In this document: positions 28,075 to 37,897 of the stretch, one piece after another
Layout of the letters: each line of letters starts with the position of its first letter
Numbering within the stretch: position 1 is the stretch's first letter
NCBI RefSeq assembly: GCF_000153165.2
Contig: NC_014472.1
Span: 555,501-619,500, forward strand
Origin: Maribacter sp. HTCC2170
Lineage (GTDB): Bacteria; Bacteroidota; Bacteroidia; Flavobacteriales; Flavobacteriaceae
Reading direction: 5' to 3'
Length of the DNA: 64,000 nt
Notes under the pieces: model-generated
Told to the model about the DNA's origin: nothing
What the model saw: only the letters and a program-made list of their open reading frames with translations
Database searches by the model: none
Program-made: the position numbers and the translations under genes

Positions 28075-30399
28075 TTAATTCAATTTATTACTTAAGGAAT
28101 ATGGAACCGAACTATCTTCATTTGCCCAGTTTTTATTGGGTTGATTATCCATATTGAATTGTAATTTTCCACCTTTTTGAATATCCTCGTATTTTAAATA
28201 GGATTTGTCATACTCAGCACCATTTAAACTTGCAGATTGTATATAAAAGTTCTTTCCGGAATTTTCTGGTGCAGAAATTTCAAAACGATTGCCATTTTCC
28301 AAATAAATACTGGCCTTTTTAAATAATGGGCTACCTATCACATACTCATCAACACCCGGTGTAACTGGATAAAAACCAAGGGAACTAAACACATACCAAG
28401 CTGATGTTTGCCCATTGTCCTCATCACCACAATACCCATCAGGTGTAGCGGCATATAATTTGGTCAAAACGGTTCTTATTTTTTCCTGGGCTTTATAAGA
28501 AGCATTTGCATAATTGTACAAATAGATCATGTGCTGTATAGGTTGATTACCGTGAGCATAATTACCCATGTTCATAATCTGCATTTCACGAATTTCATGA
28601 ATCGTAAACCCATAATACGAATGATCAAAATCTGGTGGCATATCAAAAACGGCATCCAACTGGTTCTCAAATTCTTTTTTTCCACCCATTAAATCCATTA
28701 AGCCGTTAATATCGTGAAATACAGACCATGTATAATGAATACTGTTTCCTTCGGTAAAGGCATCTCCCCATTTTAAAGGATTGAATGGACTTTGAAAAGT
28801 CCCATCTTCATTTTTGCCACGCATCCATTTTGTTGACGGATCAAACAGGTTTTTGTAGTTCATCGAGCGTTTGTAAAACGTATTGGCCAATTCAGTTTTC
28901 CCCAACTTGGTTGCCATCTGACCAATCGTAAAATCGGCATATGCATATTCCAATGTTCTCGCGGCATTTTCATTGATGCCTACATCGTAAGGAACATAAC
29001 CTAACTTATTGTAATAGTCGACTCCCTCTCGACCAACAGAGCGTATTACATTACCGTTTGACAAAGGTCTATTGTTCGATGTTGTAGCGTTTTTGACCAT
29101 AGCCTCCAACAATACCTCTGTATCACCCAAATCAATTCCTTTTAAGAAGGCATCGGCAATAATGGGTGATGAGTTTGATCCGATCATACAATCCCGGTGC
29201 CCCGGACTTGCCCATTCTGGCAACCATCCTGATTCTTTATAGGTATTGGCCAAGCCTTCCATTATATGGCCATTTTGCTCTGGATACATCAAATTAAAAA
29301 ATGGAAAAACTGCCCTAAAAGTGTCCCAAAATCCATTATCCGTAAACATATACCCTGGCAAAACTTCACCGTTATACGGACTGTAATGAACAATTTCGTT
29401 CGCCTGATCCAACTCATACATCTTACGAGGGAATAACAATACGCGATACAAACAGGAATAGAAAGTTCTAATATGATCTATGTTATCATCTTCAATCTGA
29501 ATTTTACTCAATTCCTTCTGCCAAGCATTTTTCGCTTTCTCCTGGGTTGCCTTAAAAGTATCCTCGCCAATTTCTCTATCAAGATTTAATTGTGCCTGCC
29601 CTGGACTAATAAAAGATGAAGCTACCTTGACATTTACCTGTTGCCCCCTTTTTGTTTTAAAACCGACAATGGCCCCAACATGATCACCCTCATTTTCTTT
29701 AGAATTTTCAACTAATTTCCATTCATCACCCCAAGTATGCGTCAACTCAAAATCGACATCAAACTCGGCCACGAAATAATTATGGAAATTCTCTGGAACG
29801 CCTCCGTTATTATTACGGCAATAGCCAATAATTTTTCTTTCCTCTGGAATGATCTTGACCATCGAGCCTTTGAAAAAACCATCTAGAAGAATGTACGATT
29901 GATCTTCAGGAAATGTAAATTTAAAGTGTGCTGCCCTTTCTGTGGGCGCAACCTCTGCTACTACGTCATAATCAGCCAAGTACACGCTGTAGTAATCTGG
30001 ACGAACTGTTTCGGCTTTGTGTGAAAAATAAGATTCCCGCTCATCTTCCTGAAACTTTAAATCCCCGGTAACTGCCATCAACGAAAAAGCAGCGTAATCA
30101 TTGATCCACGGGCTGGGTTGATGCGTCTGTTTTATTCCCCTGATCTTTTTGTCATGGTATTTATACGTCCACCCATCACCCATTTTTGAGGTCATTGGCG
30201 TCCAGAAATTCATACCCCACGGGGTGGCTATTGCTGGATACGTATTTCCGTTTGATAGACTAAAATCAGAATCGGTACCCATTAAAGGATTCACATATTC
30301 CACTAATGAAACTTCATCGGCGCTCCTATTCTTTTCTACTACCTTTTCTTGTTTGCAACCAATCAGAAAGATCAGTAAAATTCCTATTGTGAGCCTCAT
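28075..30399 (-). CDS. GH92 alpha-mannosidase lipoprotein (second of three)
   Basis: A 774-residue lipoprotein from ATG at 30399, chosen because it directly begins the signal MRLTIGILLIFLIGC with lipobox Cys 15. The longer frame from 30480 would add 27 polar residues. GH92 marks are EYVNPLMGTDS, KQTHQPSPW, DNGFWDTFRAVFPFF, TEGNSIHYTWSVFHDINGL and the base motif YCGDEDNGQTSAW. Several of these differ from the sister copies (KQTHQPSP in place of HLSGTG; GNSIHY in place of GNAWQ), so it probably has another linkage or aglycon preference. The ATGA overlap with the CBM9-like gene indicates translational coupling. Confidence 0.93.
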   Translation of the reverse strand: MRLTIGILLIFLIGCKQEKVVEKNRSADEVSLVEYVNPLMGTDSDFSLSNGNTYPAIATPWGMNFWTPMTSKMGDGWTYKYHDKKIRGIKQTHQPSPWINDYAAFSLMAVTGDLKFQEDERESYFSHKAETVRPDYYSVYLADYDVVAEVAPTERAAHFKFTFPEDQSYILLDGFFKGSMVKIIPEERKIIGYCRNNNGGVPENFHNYFVAEFDVDFELTHTWGDEWKLVENSKENEGDHVGAIVGFKTKRGQQVNVKVASSFISPGQAQLNLDREIGEDTFKATQEKAKNAWQKELSKIQIEDDNIDHIRTFYSCLYRVLLFPRKMYELDQANEIVHYSPYNGEVLPGYMFTDNGFWDTFRAVFPFFNLMYPEQNGHIMEGLANTYKESGWLPEWASPGHRDCMIGSNSSPIIADAFLKGIDLGDTEVLLEAMVKNATTSNNRPLSNGNVIRSVGREGVDYYNKLGYVPYDVGINENAARTLEYAYADFTIGQMATKLGKTELANTFYKRSMNYKNLFDPSTKWMRGKNEDGTFQSPFNPLKWGDAFTEGNSIHYTWSVFHDINGLMDLMGGKKEFENQLDAVFDMPPDFDHSYYGFTIHEIREMQIMNMGNYAHGNQPIQHMIYLYNYANASYKAQEKIRTVLTKLYAATPDGYCGDEDNGQTSAWYVFSSLGFYPVTPGVDEYVIGSPLFKKASIYLENGNRFEISAPENSGKNFYIQSASLNGAEYDKSYLKYEDIQKGGKLQFNMDNQPNKNWANEDSSVPYSLSNKLN

Positions 30400-31469
30400 T
30401 TGTTTGTGCTTATAAATTTTCCATCTTCCTTGATGATCAGTTTTTTTCTGGTAAAAGGATCTATTGTAGACAAATTCCAACCTGAAGAATGGGATTCGAA
30501 GTTAACCTTGATGATCTCTCCATGAATCGTTTTAGAGATTCCGATGACTTTATTTTTCACACTTCTAAAATCTTCCTTGGCCTGAAGCAATTTTCTATAC
30601 AAACTGTACATGTGCCACTTCACATATTCTCCTTTCGGAATCTCGAAAGCATCATTCTCTCCAGATTCTTTATCTGAAAAATATATATACCCCCATTTTT
30701 CAGGTTCGTGCATATTTATGACCCATTGTGGTGACCATACCCAATTGTATTCATGATGGTATTTTCCGTCTTTATTCTTCTTTCTAGAGTACCTTCCATC
30801 ATTTAAATCATATTCCCAGTTCACCCTTGAAAAACCGAATCGCCAAAATTCTTTTACCGGAATGTTGTTATGCGTGTTTGCCTCTTTTAGCACTTCCCAT
30901 GGAATAGCTATCTCAACACTCCACCCTTTATCCTTATCACTTGAATTGTTTAAAGTACCATCAATATTGACAGCAGTTTTTATACCTTGAATATCCCAGC
31001 TGTCCAACACTTTTCCATGATTGCGATAGGGTTTGGTCAAAAATAAATCCCAAACTGTGTTCAAGGCATTCATTTCAAACTCCATATAATTGTGAGAATC
31101 TCCATCGGGATCAATAAAAATCTCAAAATCATTATTATAGAATATTACAGTGTCCCTTTTCTTTAGAGTTCCCCAAACATGTGGTTCTTCCATTTTAGCA
31201 AAGAAATACAGACAGGTATCATCCCAGAGCATTTTCATTTGGGTCTTATAGGTTGGTTCTTTTTTTCCCTCAATATCAATAAAAGTATCGCTCCAAGGGG
31301 CTTTTTGCCATGAAGCTTCATTACCTAAACCATCTATACTGATTTCATCAATGGATTTATAAACAATATGTGACCTAGGTACTTCTTGGGCAGCCACCCA
31401 AACACATCCTATATACAGTAAAAAGAGAATGAGACTCACTATTTTCTTATTGTCTAAAAACTTATTCAT
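30396..31469 (-). CDS. Carbohydrate-binding family 9-like exported protein
   Basis: A 357-residue exported protein with signal ILFLLYIGCVWVAAQ. The CBM9-like beta-sandwich covers about residues 35-270: SIDEISIDGLGNEASW, MLWDDTCLYFFAKMEEP, NDFEIFIDPDGDSHNYMEFE, GWSVEIAIPWEVL, FWRFGFSRVNWEY. It ends with a helical tail. There is no enzyme motif; proteins like this are frequent in PULs and are presumed to hold glycans. It sits between GH92 (ATGA overlap) and GH130 (6-bp gap). Confidence 0.85.
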   Translation of the reverse strand: MNKFLDNKKIVSLILFLLYIGCVWVAAQEVPRSHIVYKSIDEISIDGLGNEASWQKAPWSDTFIDIEGKKEPTYKTQMKMLWDDTCLYFFAKMEEPHVWGTLKKRDTVIFYNNDFEIFIDPDGDSHNYMEFEMNALNTVWDLFLTKPYRNHGKVLDSWDIQGIKTAVNIDGTLNNSSDKDKGWSVEIAIPWEVLKEANTHNNIPVKEFWRFGFSRVNWEYDLNDGRYSRKKNKDGKYHHEYNWVWSPQWVINMHEPEKWGYIYFSDKESGENDAFEIPKGEYVKWHMYSLYRKLLQAKEDFRSVKNKVIGISKTIHGEIIKVNFESHSSGWNLSTIDPFTRKKLIIKEDGKFISTNK

Positions 31470-31475
31470 GACCTC

Positions 31476-32438
31476 TTAAATGCTATTTTTCTTTGTGAAT
31501 TCTATAATTTCAGAAATACGTCCGAATGCCATTGCTACTGCCGTATCGGCCGCACCATAATATACTGCCACTTTATCTTCTTCTAAAGAATGTAGTGCTG
31601 CACACGGAAATACTACGTTAGGAACATCACCTACTTGCTCATATAGTTCTGTAGGTGCTAAAAGATAAGGTTGTGTTCTGTATTTAACCTTATCAGGTTC
31701 ATTTGCATCAAGAATGGCAGACCCTATTGAGTATCTAAATCCGTTACATGTATTTATTACCCCATGATAGAACATTAACCAACCCTCGTCGGTCATAAAC
31801 GGAACCGTACCGGCACCGATTTTGCAACTTTGCCATGCACTTTCCTCGAAAGGAGTGACTTTCATTACACATCTATGTTCACCCCAGTATTTCATATCTG
31901 GACTAAAACTCACATAAATATCTCCAAAAGGTGTATGACCATTATCACTGGGTCTACTTAGCATAGCGTATCTTCCGCCAATTTTTGAAGGGAATAAAAC
32001 CCCATTTCTATTGAAGGGCAAAAAGGCGTTCTCACACTGAAAAAACTCCTTAAAATCAAAAGTATAAGCGATACCAATGGTTGGACCATGACAGCCGTTA
32101 CACCAAGTAATCCAATACCGATCTTCAATAAAAACCACACGTGGGTCATATTTATAATCGGACTCGATCATTGGGGTATTTCCCTCTTGCATTACAATGG
32201 GTTCGTGATTGATTTCCCAATGGATTGCATCTTTACTAAAGCCCGCAAAAATATTCATTTGCACTGCTTTGTTATCACATCTAAAAACTCCTGCATACCC
32301 ATCTTTATATGGTACAACAGCACTATTAAAAATACTGTTCGATGATGGTATATCGTTTCTATTTATGATTGGGTTTTCTGAAAAACGCCAAAGCACATCA
32401 TCACAATTATCAGGTCTATCTTGCCAAGGTAATTTCAT
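31476..32438 (-). CDS. GH130 beta-mannoside phosphorylase, likely Man-beta-1,4-GlcNAc phosphorylase
   Basis: A 320-residue five-bladed propeller enzyme with no signal peptide, so cytoplasmic. GH130 marks are [45 protein letters not shown] (D98 as likely proton donor), [17 protein letters not shown] and the C-terminal [16 protein letters not shown]. Phosphorolysis of Man-beta-1,4-GlcNAc gives mannose-1-phosphate and GlcNAc, the last step in N-glycan core breakdown. The close links to the SSS transporter and GH92/PNGase genes support this substrate over mannobiose or mannan. Confidence 0.92.
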   Translation of the reverse strand: MKLPWQDRPDNCDDVLWRFSENPIINRNDIPSSNSIFNSAVVPYKDGYAGVFRCDNKAVQMNIFAGFSKDAIHWEINHEPIVMQEGNTPMIESDYKYDPRVVFIEDRYWITWCNGCHGPTIGIAYTFDFKEFFQCENAFLPFNRNGVLFPSKIGGRYAMLSRPSDNGHTPFGDIYVSFSPDMKYWGEHRCVMKVTPFEESAWQSCKIGAGTVPFMTDEGWLMFYHGVINTCNGFRYSIGSAILDANEPDKVKYRTQPYLLAPTELYEQVGDVPNVVFPCAALHSLEEDKVAVYYGAADTAVAMAFGRISEIIEFTKKNSI

Positions 32439-32463
32439 TCTTTACTATTAATTCTTAATTCTG

Positions 32464-34341
32464 TTAATTCGGGATTTTCCTCACTTTATCTAACCAAGTA
32501 TACTTCAAAATAATTGATGTTAGGGCAAATACCGCCAAAGCAATCCACGTTTTAGGATAATCACGTATCATAAAATAAATTGGAAGCACAATCATACTGG
32601 ACTGCCAAACAATTCCTATCCCGCAATTCAACATATCCATCCAAAATTCATTATTCCTTTTTATTGCAACTCCATCTTCTTTAAGTGCATGCAAAACCGG
32701 TTTCCACCAACCCCAAGGATGTACATTTTTATAAAATGACTTCAACACGTTCATATCCGTTGGTTTGCTCAAATAGGTGCCTAAGAAAGAACCCAACAAA
32801 GAGAAGCCGAAAATAATCGGAAACAAATAAATAGCGTGTAAATGCGATAGCTCATTCAGCCAAGTGTCTTCAGAAAAACTTCCCTTATTATGATCTAAAA
32901 CAAACTGTAATGTGGCTATGATCAAACCAGCGAGCATGCCCCAAAAGTATCCCCATCCATTAAAACGCCACCATATCCATTTCAAGAAATTGGCGGCAAC
33001 ATAACCACCGAAAAGTGCACTGGTAATCCAAAGCGTCAACGAATTAATTGATTCTGCGAAAAAACCCATAAATACACCAAGTCCTACAACTGCGAAGGAT
33101 GCAATATGACTTGCCTTAATATAATGCTTATCTGATGCTGAAGGCTTAAAGTATTTTTTATAAATATCGTTTACAATATACGCCGGGCCTGCATTAACAA
33201 AAGCCGAGAACGTGGACATAAAAGCTGCCAAGAGGCCTGCCAACAATAAACCTTTGATTCCTACGGGCACATGAAAATTAATCACCTGCGGCAACAATAT
33301 TTCCAAATCGCCACCGGCCAAAGAAGGGTTAGCAATCATTCCCGGACTTAATACCACTAAGGCTATTACAACAATACCCGCTATTAATAAATACCTAGGA
33401 ATAAACAATACCAAATTGGTAAAACCACTCATATATGCTGCCTCTTTCACAGTCTTTGTGGATAGAATACGCTGCATATCAAAACTTGGCGTAGGTCCTG
33501 CAATACTTGCAAAAAATCCTTTGAAAAGTGACATTCCGATAAAGGCCCCGAACATTTTGTATCCCTCAGAATCAATCAAATTATTAAATGCTTGATATTT
33601 CTCGTCCCAATGTGTTCCCAATTCCCAACCAAAAAAGATATTTCTCCACTCTTCGGTTATAACATTGGTAATCTCAACATCACTAATTGCAAAAAAGGCG
33701 TAGCCAGCCACCAATATGCCCGCAATGACCATAATAATATATTGTAGAACTTCAGTAGCTACCACTGAAAACATTCCTCCTTTAATCGTATAAATTGTTG
33801 TTAGGATTATTATGATCAAGGCATAGGACTGTTCGGAACTAAGTAATAAAGATTCTCCTAAAAACAAAGAAAAGTCCCACGGAAGTATAATTGTCATGAA
33901 CTTACCCACGCCTTCGAAAAAATATGCTATGAAACCAATAGCTGAAACAATGGCGAAAACAGCAACAATTAAATGGGACGCCCTTCCTGCCTTATCATTT
34001 CCGAAACGGGTTAAAATCCACTCAGAGCCTGTCATAATATTTGACCGTCGAATCCACATGGCCAAAAACATCATAACAAAAATCTGATTGAAAATTGGCC
34101 ATAGCCACATGAACATAAAACTCTTTACCCCATATAGAAAAAGAATACCTACCATCCATGCGGTACCAGATACATCGAACATTCCCGACCCATTACTTAA
34201 CCCTAGGTAGTACCATTTAATGCCATTATCTCCCAAAAAGTAGGATTCCAATCCCTTTGAGGCCTTTTTGGATACCCAAATACCGACTCCTAGGGTGAGA
34301 ATTATGTAAATGGCAATTATTGATATGTCTATTATGTTCAT
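32464..34341 (-). CDS. Sodium:solute (SSS) family symporter, probable sugar importer
   Basis: A 625-residue inner-membrane transporter with about 14 hydrophobic helices. SSS marks are SGNSG-like LSNGSGMFDVSGTAWMVG near residues 45-62, EWILTRFGNDKAGR, ATEVLQYIIMVIAG near 192 and the AGLLAAFMSTFSAFVNAGPAYIVND segment near 345-370. It lies 25 bp upstream of the GH130 gene and 6 bp after GH92. Its likely cargo is Man-GlcNAc or mannose released in the periplasm, feeding the cytoplasmic phosphorylase; cargo is inferred from context. Confidence 0.9.
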   Translation of the reverse strand: MNIIDISIIAIYIILTLGVGIWVSKKASKGLESYFLGDNGIKWYYLGLSNGSGMFDVSGTAWMVGILFLYGVKSFMFMWLWPIFNQIFVMMFLAMWIRRSNIMTGSEWILTRFGNDKAGRASHLIVAVFAIVSAIGFIAYFFEGVGKFMTIILPWDFSLFLGESLLLSSEQSYALIIIILTTIYTIKGGMFSVVATEVLQYIIMVIAGILVAGYAFFAISDVEITNVITEEWRNIFFGWELGTHWDEKYQAFNNLIDSEGYKMFGAFIGMSLFKGFFASIAGPTPSFDMQRILSTKTVKEAAYMSGFTNLVLFIPRYLLIAGIVVIALVVLSPGMIANPSLAGGDLEILLPQVINFHVPVGIKGLLLAGLLAAFMSTFSAFVNAGPAYIVNDIYKKYFKPSASDKHYIKASHIASFAVVGLGVFMGFFAESINSLTLWITSALFGGYVAANFLKWIWWRFNGWGYFWGMLAGLIIATLQFVLDHNKGSFSEDTWLNELSHLHAIYLFPIIFGFSLLGSFLGTYLSKPTDMNVLKSFYKNVHPWGWWKPVLHALKEDGVAIKRNNEFWMDMLNCGIGIVWQSSMIVLPIYFMIRDYPKTWIALAVFALTSIILKYTWLDKVRKIPN

Positions 34342-34347
34342 AAATCT

Positions 34348-36600
34348 TTATTCTGAATCTGCGGAAATTCCCCATGACCTATTTGGCATTGGTCCCATTT
34401 CGAACTCCAAAGTGCCACCGGCCATAATTTCATCGTGAAGGATGAAAGTTCTATTTAGTATTGTGCTATTTAATTTTACTGATTGTACATAGATGTTCTC
34501 TGCAGAGGTATTAGGTGCTAAAATTTCAAATGTTTTCTCCCCTTCAAGCTGAACGGTAGCCTTTTCAAAAATTGGACTTCCAATTTCATATTCGCCCGAT
34601 CCCGGGTTCATGGGATAAATGCCCAATGCACTCATTACATACCAAGCCGACATTTGACCACAATCCTCGTTACCACTTAAACCATCAGGTTGGGTACTGT
34701 ATTGGGTGTTCATGATTTCCCTTGCCCAGTATTGCGTACGCCAAGGAGCATCTGCTTTGTTCAACATATAGGCAATATGATGACTTGGTTCATTACCATG
34801 TGCATATTGGCCTATTAACCCAGAAATGTCAGGAGATACATTATGCCCGCTCAAATCCGAGCTTTCTGTAAAGAGCTGTTCTACCATTCGTGTAAAAGAT
34901 TCCTTTCTTCCGTGAAGGTTTATAAGCCCTTCAACATCATGCAGAACATACCAGCTGTGTTGCCAGGCATTACCTTCGGTATAATCAGTATCCTCTATAT
35001 GGTTTGATGATTTAGGGTCAAATGGTTCGTGAAAAGTTTTGCCATCAGAGGATTTTCCTCTCAAAAAACCCGAAGCAACATCATAAAAATTTTGATAGGC
35101 TTTGGATCTCTTGTCAAAATATTGATAATCCTCTTCCTTACCCAATTTCTTGGCCACTTGGCCAACACACCAATCGTTATAAGCATATTCCAAACTAATT
35201 GAAACAGACTGATCCATTACGTCATAGGGAATGTATCCATGCTTTTTATAGGCCTCGAGACCTCTACTATCATCCATCATAGTGACTTTCATAGCCTCAT
35301 AAGCTTTTTCAATATCGAAACCCTGATGTCCTTTCAATATTGCTTCTGCTATCACGGACACACCATGAAAACCAGGCATAGTACCTGTTTCGTTACCGGA
35401 TAAAACCCAAATTGGTATTAAACCGCTTTCGTCGTAATAAGCGAGCATCGATTTTACTATATCGTCAATACGATTTGGCTCCATAATGCTCAATAATGGC
35501 GTTTCCGCCCTAAAAACATCCCAAAGAGAGAGTGATGAGTACTGAGCAAAGTCTTTTGCAATGGCAATACTGTCATTCTGCATTCTAAACTCCCCGTTCT
35601 TGTCATTATAAATTGTAGGTGCAATCTGGGTATGATATAAGGCCGTATAAAAAATGGTCTTCAATGAATCAATTGGAGTCTCGACCCGTATTTTTGAAAG
35701 TACCTCTTCCCATTCGTTTTTTGTAGAAGCGGTAACGGTATCAAAACCAGAACCTCCTCTGGCTTCCATGTTCAACCCAGCATTTTCAATACTTACCGAA
35801 GAAACCGATATTTTAACCTCAACCTGACTTATTTCTTTTTTAAAGAAAAACTGTCCTCCAGTTTTTATTCCTTTTGCTCCATCTTTAGATTTCATTTCCG
35901 CTCCGTCGGCAACAAAATTAGAATCAATGATTGGCGAAGATGTCTCAATAACAAAGAATACTTTCTGGTTTTTCGCCCAGCCCGTACTATTTCTATGGCC
36001 AACAATTTTGTTGTCACCAACGACTTTCAGGCTTGTTTCCAATGGTTTATCCCAATTCACAGCATAGCCTAAATCAACAATAAAAGAAGGTGTTTCAGCA
36101 GTATTGTAAGTATACTTGTGATAGGCAACATAGTCATTGGCAGTAAGTTCAACATCAATATTCGAGTCATCCAATTTCACCGCATAATAACCAGGGATCG
36201 CTTTTTCGCTTTCATGTGAAAATTTTGACCCGTAGGGTAAAGAATCCTTACTTTTCCCAAATAAAGTCAAATCCACTTTTTTATTGGTGGGCATCAAAAG
36301 AACATCAGCCAAATCACCTATTCCCGTCCCACTTAAATGCAGCTGTGCAAAACCTGATATAACAGAATCACTAACATGGTAACCAGAACACCAATCCCAA
36401 CCTGGTGTACCGTTGTCCGGGCTAGGTTGAACGCGGCCAAAAGGCGAAGTTGCACCTGGATATGTATGACCATGACCTCCTGTACCGATAAATGGGTCAA
36501 CATATGTCACAAGGGCATTTGTATCATCATTGCCCTTCTCGTTTTTACATGATAAAAACAGCAAAACAGTAATTAATAAAAAAACTCGGGAGATTGGCAT
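34348..36600 (-). CDS. GH92 alpha-mannosidase lipoprotein (third; first gene of the PUL transcript)
   Basis: A 750-residue lipoprotein with lipobox LFLSC (Cys 18). All GH92 features are present: VTYVDPFIGTGGHGHTYPGATSPFG, GFAQLHLSGTGIGD, TALYHTQIAPTIYNDKNGEF, SLWDVFRAETPLL, EGNAWQHSWYVLHDVEGL and GLSGNEDCGQMSAWYV near 650. This is the canonical form associated with alpha-1,2-mannosidases and alpha-1,3-mannosidases. As the most upstream gene it defines the PUL promoter region (36601-36811), facing the LytS kinase. Confidence 0.95.
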   Translation of the reverse strand: MPISRVFLLITVLLFLSCKNEKGNDDTNALVTYVDPFIGTGGHGHTYPGATSPFGRVQPSPDNGTPGWDWCSGYHVSDSVISGFAQLHLSGTGIGDLADVLLMPTNKKVDLTLFGKSKDSLPYGSKFSHESEKAIPGYYAVKLDDSNIDVELTANDYVAYHKYTYNTAETPSFIVDLGYAVNWDKPLETSLKVVGDNKIVGHRNSTGWAKNQKVFFVIETSSPIIDSNFVADGAEMKSKDGAKGIKTGGQFFFKKEISQVEVKISVSSVSIENAGLNMEARGGSGFDTVTASTKNEWEEVLSKIRVETPIDSLKTIFYTALYHTQIAPTIYNDKNGEFRMQNDSIAIAKDFAQYSSLSLWDVFRAETPLLSIMEPNRIDDIVKSMLAYYDESGLIPIWVLSGNETGTMPGFHGVSVIAEAILKGHQGFDIEKAYEAMKVTMMDDSRGLEAYKKHGYIPYDVMDQSVSISLEYAYNDWCVGQVAKKLGKEEDYQYFDKRSKAYQNFYDVASGFLRGKSSDGKTFHEPFDPKSSNHIEDTDYTEGNAWQHSWYVLHDVEGLINLHGRKESFTRMVEQLFTESSDLSGHNVSPDISGLIGQYAHGNEPSHHIAYMLNKADAPWRTQYWAREIMNTQYSTQPDGLSGNEDCGQMSAWYVMSALGIYPMNPGSGEYEIGSPIFEKATVQLEGEKTFEILAPNTSAENIYVQSVKLNSTILNRTFILHDEIMAGGTLEFEMGPMPNRSWGISADSE

Positions 36601-36627
36601 TTAAAGGGTTTTAAAGGGTTTTAAAGG
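36601..36627. repeat. Short tandem repeat, period 10
   Basis: TTAAAGGGTT occurs twice followed by a third partial copy (TTAAAGG), immediately upstream of the first PUL gene, in its 5' leader or promoter. It could be a phased binding site for a regulator such as the adjacent LytTR protein, or simple slippage; nothing else in the 211-bp gap is recognisable. Confidence 0.6.
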
Positions 36628-36811
36628 TCAATTTAACTGATTGGATTGTAAACACTGCATAAAGGTGATTAAACTAAAATAAGTATCTTCACTTTTTTAT
36701 TGGGCATATTAAATATTTATACTTTAGGTCGTATCAAAAACAATTTTAGACCAACAACTATACACCAATGCCAAACGTCAATAAAAGCAATAAAATCATT
36801 AGCAGGAACAG

Positions 36812-37897
36812 ATGCGGATAAATGAAAGATTAGATGATATATTAAGTGGTGACGAACCAAAAGGATATGAAATATCATATAAACACCACATTGTTTTTTG
36901 GCTTATTTATTTTGCATTCAACGCACTCAGATGGGGAAGCGTTCATGATGATTTAATATATTCTTTAAAGACCAATCTCATTGGTTTTCCAATTCATATT
37001 GCCCTCTCCTATTTCAATGTGTATTACTTAATGCCCAAATTCGTATTTCAAAAAAAATACTTCACCTATGCCCTTTTAATCTTTATATCACTTGGGGTTA
37101 TGCTTTTGGTAAAATTCAACCTCACCTATTATTTTATTAGTACCAATGTAATGCCCGAGGCCGATGAAATTGTTAATACCCTTACCTTAAATTATGCTAT
37201 CACCACAATGCTGGGTGAGCTATATGTGGTCTCGTTTGTTACGGCCATTAAAATAACTGCGGACTGGTTACAAGAAAACAATAAGTTTCATAACCTTGAA
37301 AAACGACAATTGACAACCGAACTTAAATTTTTAAGGTCTCAGGTTTCTCCACATTTTTTCTTCAATACACTCAACAATATTTATTCATTAACGCTTGAAA
37401 AGTCAGATAAAGCACCGGAAGTGGTCTTAAAACTTTCTGAGCTTATGCGGTATCTTTTATATGCCACAAAAAAGCCAAAACAAAACCTGAAAAATGAAAT
37501 AGACTGTATTCAGAACTATATTGACCTTGAGCGTATACGCTTTGATGATTCGTTAGAGGTGAATATGCAGATTTCTGGCGATTTAGAGAATAAAAAAATA
37601 GCGCCAATGTTGCTGATTCCTCTTATTGAAAACTGCTTCAAACATGGGGCCAGCAAAAATATTGGTAAAATGCATATTGATGTTGATATCAGTGTTAAAG
37701 AAGATTTTCTGTATTTTAATGTCTCGAATACGGTACCTGAGAAAAGAAAAAAAGAAAAATCTGAAAAAAAAATTGGGGGTATTGGGCTTTCCAATGTAAA
37801 GAAAAGACTCGAATTGGGTTATGGTAAAAATGAGTATGACCTTAAAATTTCGGAATTGGATAAAAAATTTCATGTTGAATTAAAACTAAAAGTATAA
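36812..37897 (+). CDS. LytS/YehU-type sensor histidine kinase
   Basis: A 361-residue inner-membrane kinase. Four hydrophobic helices cover about residues 27-140. The His_kinase domain then begins with the phospho-acceptor motif FLRSQVSPHFFFNTLNNIYSL near residue 185 and ends with an N-box (PLIENCFKHG) and a glycine box (GGIGLSNVKKRLELGYG). It overlaps the response regulator by one base (TAATGG). It is divergent from the PUL, so the pair is the best candidate for sensing N-glycan products or cell state and controlling that locus. Confidence 0.93.
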   Translation: MRINERLDDILSGDEPKGYEISYKHHIVFWLIYFAFNALRWGSVHDDLIYSLKTNLIGFPIHIALSYFNVYYLMPKFVFQKKYFTYALLIFISLGVMLLVKFNLTYYFISTNVMPEADEIVNTLTLNYAITTMLGELYVVSFVTAIKITADWLQENNKFHNLEKRQLTTELKFLRSQVSPHFFFNTLNNIYSLTLEKSDKAPEVVLKLSELMRYLLYATKKPKQNLKNEIDCIQNYIDLERIRFDDSLEVNMQISGDLENKKIAPMLLIPLIENCFKHGASKNIGKMHIDVDISVKEDFLYFNVSNTVPEKRKKEKSEKKIGGIGLSNVKKRLELGYGKNEYDLKISELDKKFHVELKLKV

